Shown here: positions 31,544 to 32,451 of the stretch, one piece after another
Layout: each line of letters starts with the position of its first letter
How positions within the stretch are numbered: position 1 is the stretch's first letter
Assembly: GCA_937901895.1 (NCBI GenBank)
Contig: CALGTD010000010.1
Location: 1 to 32,451, forward strand
DNA from: an uncultured Spartobacteria bacterium
GTDB taxonomy: Bacteria; Verrucomicrobiota; Verrucomicrobiia; Chthoniobacterales; JAATET01
DNA length: 32,451 nt
Reading direction: 5' to 3'
Program-made: the position numbers and the translations under genes
Notes under the pieces: model-generated
Databases searched by the model: none
Told to the model about the DNA's origin: nothing
What the model saw: the letters and a program-made list of their open reading frames with translations, nothing else

Positions 31544-32451
31544 ATGCATATCCCGAAAGTCCTGGTCGCCGATCCCGTTTCGCAACGCGGCGTGGACGAA
31601 CTCGCCGCCGGTGGCGCGCTCGAGGTCGTCGTGAATACCGGCCTGCCCGAGGCCGAACTCATCAAGATCATTCCCGATTTCTCCGCCCTCGTCGTGCGCT
31701 CCCAGACGAAGGTCACCGCCGCCGTTCTCGAGGCCGGGAAGAATCTCAAGGTCGTCGGCCGCGCCGGCGTCGGCGTGGACAACGTCGACATCGAGGCCGC
31801 CACGAAGCACGGCGTCATCGTGATGAACACCCCCGGCGGAAACACCATTTCCACCGCCGAGCACGCGTTCTCGCTCCTCGTCAGCATCGCCCGCTCGATC
31901 CCGCAGGCCGACGCCAGCATGAAGGCCGGCAAATGGGACCGCAAAAAATTCGAAGGCGTCGAACTCTACAACAAGACGCTCGGCATCCTCGGCATGGGCC
32001 GCATCGGCACCGAGGTCGCCCGTCGCGCAATCGCCTTCGGCATGCGCGTCGTCGCCTACGACCCCTACCTTTCCACAAGCAAGGCCCGCAGCCTCCAGGT
32101 CGAAGTGGTCGAGCAGATCGACGACCTCCTTCCGCAGGTCGATTTCCTCACGATGCACATGCCGCTCACCGAGGAGACAAAACACATGATCGACGCGCGG
32201 CGGCTCGCGTTGATGAAGAAGGACGCCCGCATCGTGAATTGCGCCCGCGGCGGACTCATCGATGAAGCCGCTCTCAAGGCCGCGCTCGAATCCGGCCAGA
32301 TCGCCGCCGCCGCACTCGATGTCTACGAGGTCGAGCCGCCGCCCGCCGACTACCCTCTCCGGGGATTGCCCAACGTCGTGTTCACCCCGCACCTCGGAGC
32401 CTCCACGGCCGAGGCGCAGGAGAACGTCGGCATCGAGATCGCTCAGGCGAT
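31544..32451 (+). CDS. serA: D-3-phosphoglycerate dehydrogenase, 3'-truncated by the window edge
   Basis: First 302 residues of the enzyme oxidising 3-phosphoglycerate to 3-phosphohydroxypyruvate, the entry step of serine synthesis. NAD-binding motif GMGRIG (150-155), Arg235 in NCARGGLIDE, Glu264 in YEVEP and His283 in PHLGAST form the catalytic set. VGRAGVGVDNVDIEAATKHGVIVMNTPGGNTISTAEH is the hallmark of the long SerA type. That type carries extra ASB and ACT domains further on, which would lie beyond the window. The ATG has no Shine-Dalgarno sequence. Confidence 0.95.
   Translation, partial: MHIPKVLVADPVSQRGVDELAAGGALEVVVNTGLPEAELIKIIPDFSALVVRSQTKVTAAVLEAGKNLKVVGRAGVGVDNVDIEAATKHGVIVMNTPGGNTISTAEHAFSLLVSIARSIPQADASMKAGKWDRKKFEGVELYNKTLGILGMGRIGTEVARRAIAFGMRVVAYDPYLSTSKARSLQVEVVEQIDDLLPQVDFLTMHMPLTEETKHMIDARRLALMKKDARIVNCARGGLIDEAALKAALESGQIAAAALDVYEVEPPPADYPLRGLPNVVFTPHLGASTAEAQENVGIEIAQA

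Noticed and set aside
1..32451. CRISPR arrays, insertion sequences, prophage or integrase genes
   Set aside because: No regularly spaced repeats, transposase motifs or attachment-like duplications were seen. The gene content looks like stable chromosome.

Overview
The window is GC-rich, gene-dense bacterial chromosome. It most resembles a member of the Verrucomicrobiota (PVC superphylum), probably a free-living aerobic heterotroph. This rests on the combination of a PEP-CTERM surface protein, a TIGR02999-type ECF sigma factor, an SHD1-domain protein, an iduronate-sulfatase-like enzyme and a LexA-like/ImuA/ImuB/DnaE2 cassette. No single gene proves the phylum and I cannot name a genus. I see no phage, transposon, CRISPR array or rRNA operon. 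The longest gene-free gap is about 240 bases.

Region 1 (1-4.8 kb): the 3' end of katG (catalase-peroxidase), a translationally coupled YCII-like/cupin pair on the minus strand, a PEP-CTERM exported protein, and a convergent ECF sigma factor. Region 2 (4.85-10.7 kb): a four-gene mutagenesis cassette, LexA-like repressor - imuA - imuB - dnaE2, with every junction overlapping. A 20-base inverted repeat sits on the first start codon. Region 3 (10.7-13.2 kb): an ArsR-type regulator overlapping a gluconolactonase-like gene, divergent from an Old Yellow Enzyme. The 108-base gap between them holds two inverted repeats, one a perfect 20-bp palindrome.

Region 4 (13.2-17.2 kb): a small membrane protein, an SHD1 plus HExxH putative metalloprotease, a PduO-type cobalamin adenosyltransferase, a sulfatase and tRNA-Leu(GAG). 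Region 5 (17.3-20.2 kb): rplU-rpmA with a strong terminator, a pyrimidine nucleoside phosphorylase, a possible glyoxalase-family remnant and an exported protein with a PD-(D/E)XK-like residue pattern. Region 6 (20.2-24.7 kb): a tightly packed run hisD-folP-cdaA-(mini cdaR)-glmM. It joins histidine synthesis, folate synthesis, c-di-AMP synthesis and the phosphoglucosamine step of peptidoglycan precursor synthesis. Region 7 (24.7-32.4 kb): a DUF4126 membrane protein, an outer-membrane barrel protein with a strong terminator, an orphan PotA-like ABC ATPase, a lipoprotein-like or anchored hypothetical protein, a betaine-aldehyde-dehydrogenase-like enzyme, a small membrane protein and the 5' part of serA.

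The most notable items are the self-contained mutasome cassette with its candidate operator, the ArsR/OYE divergent control region, the 52-residue CdaR remnant beside a CdaA with altered catalytic-motif residues, and the exported nuclease-like protein. Several lead genes have no Shine-Dalgarno sequence while genes inside operons do; some of these leads may be leaderless.
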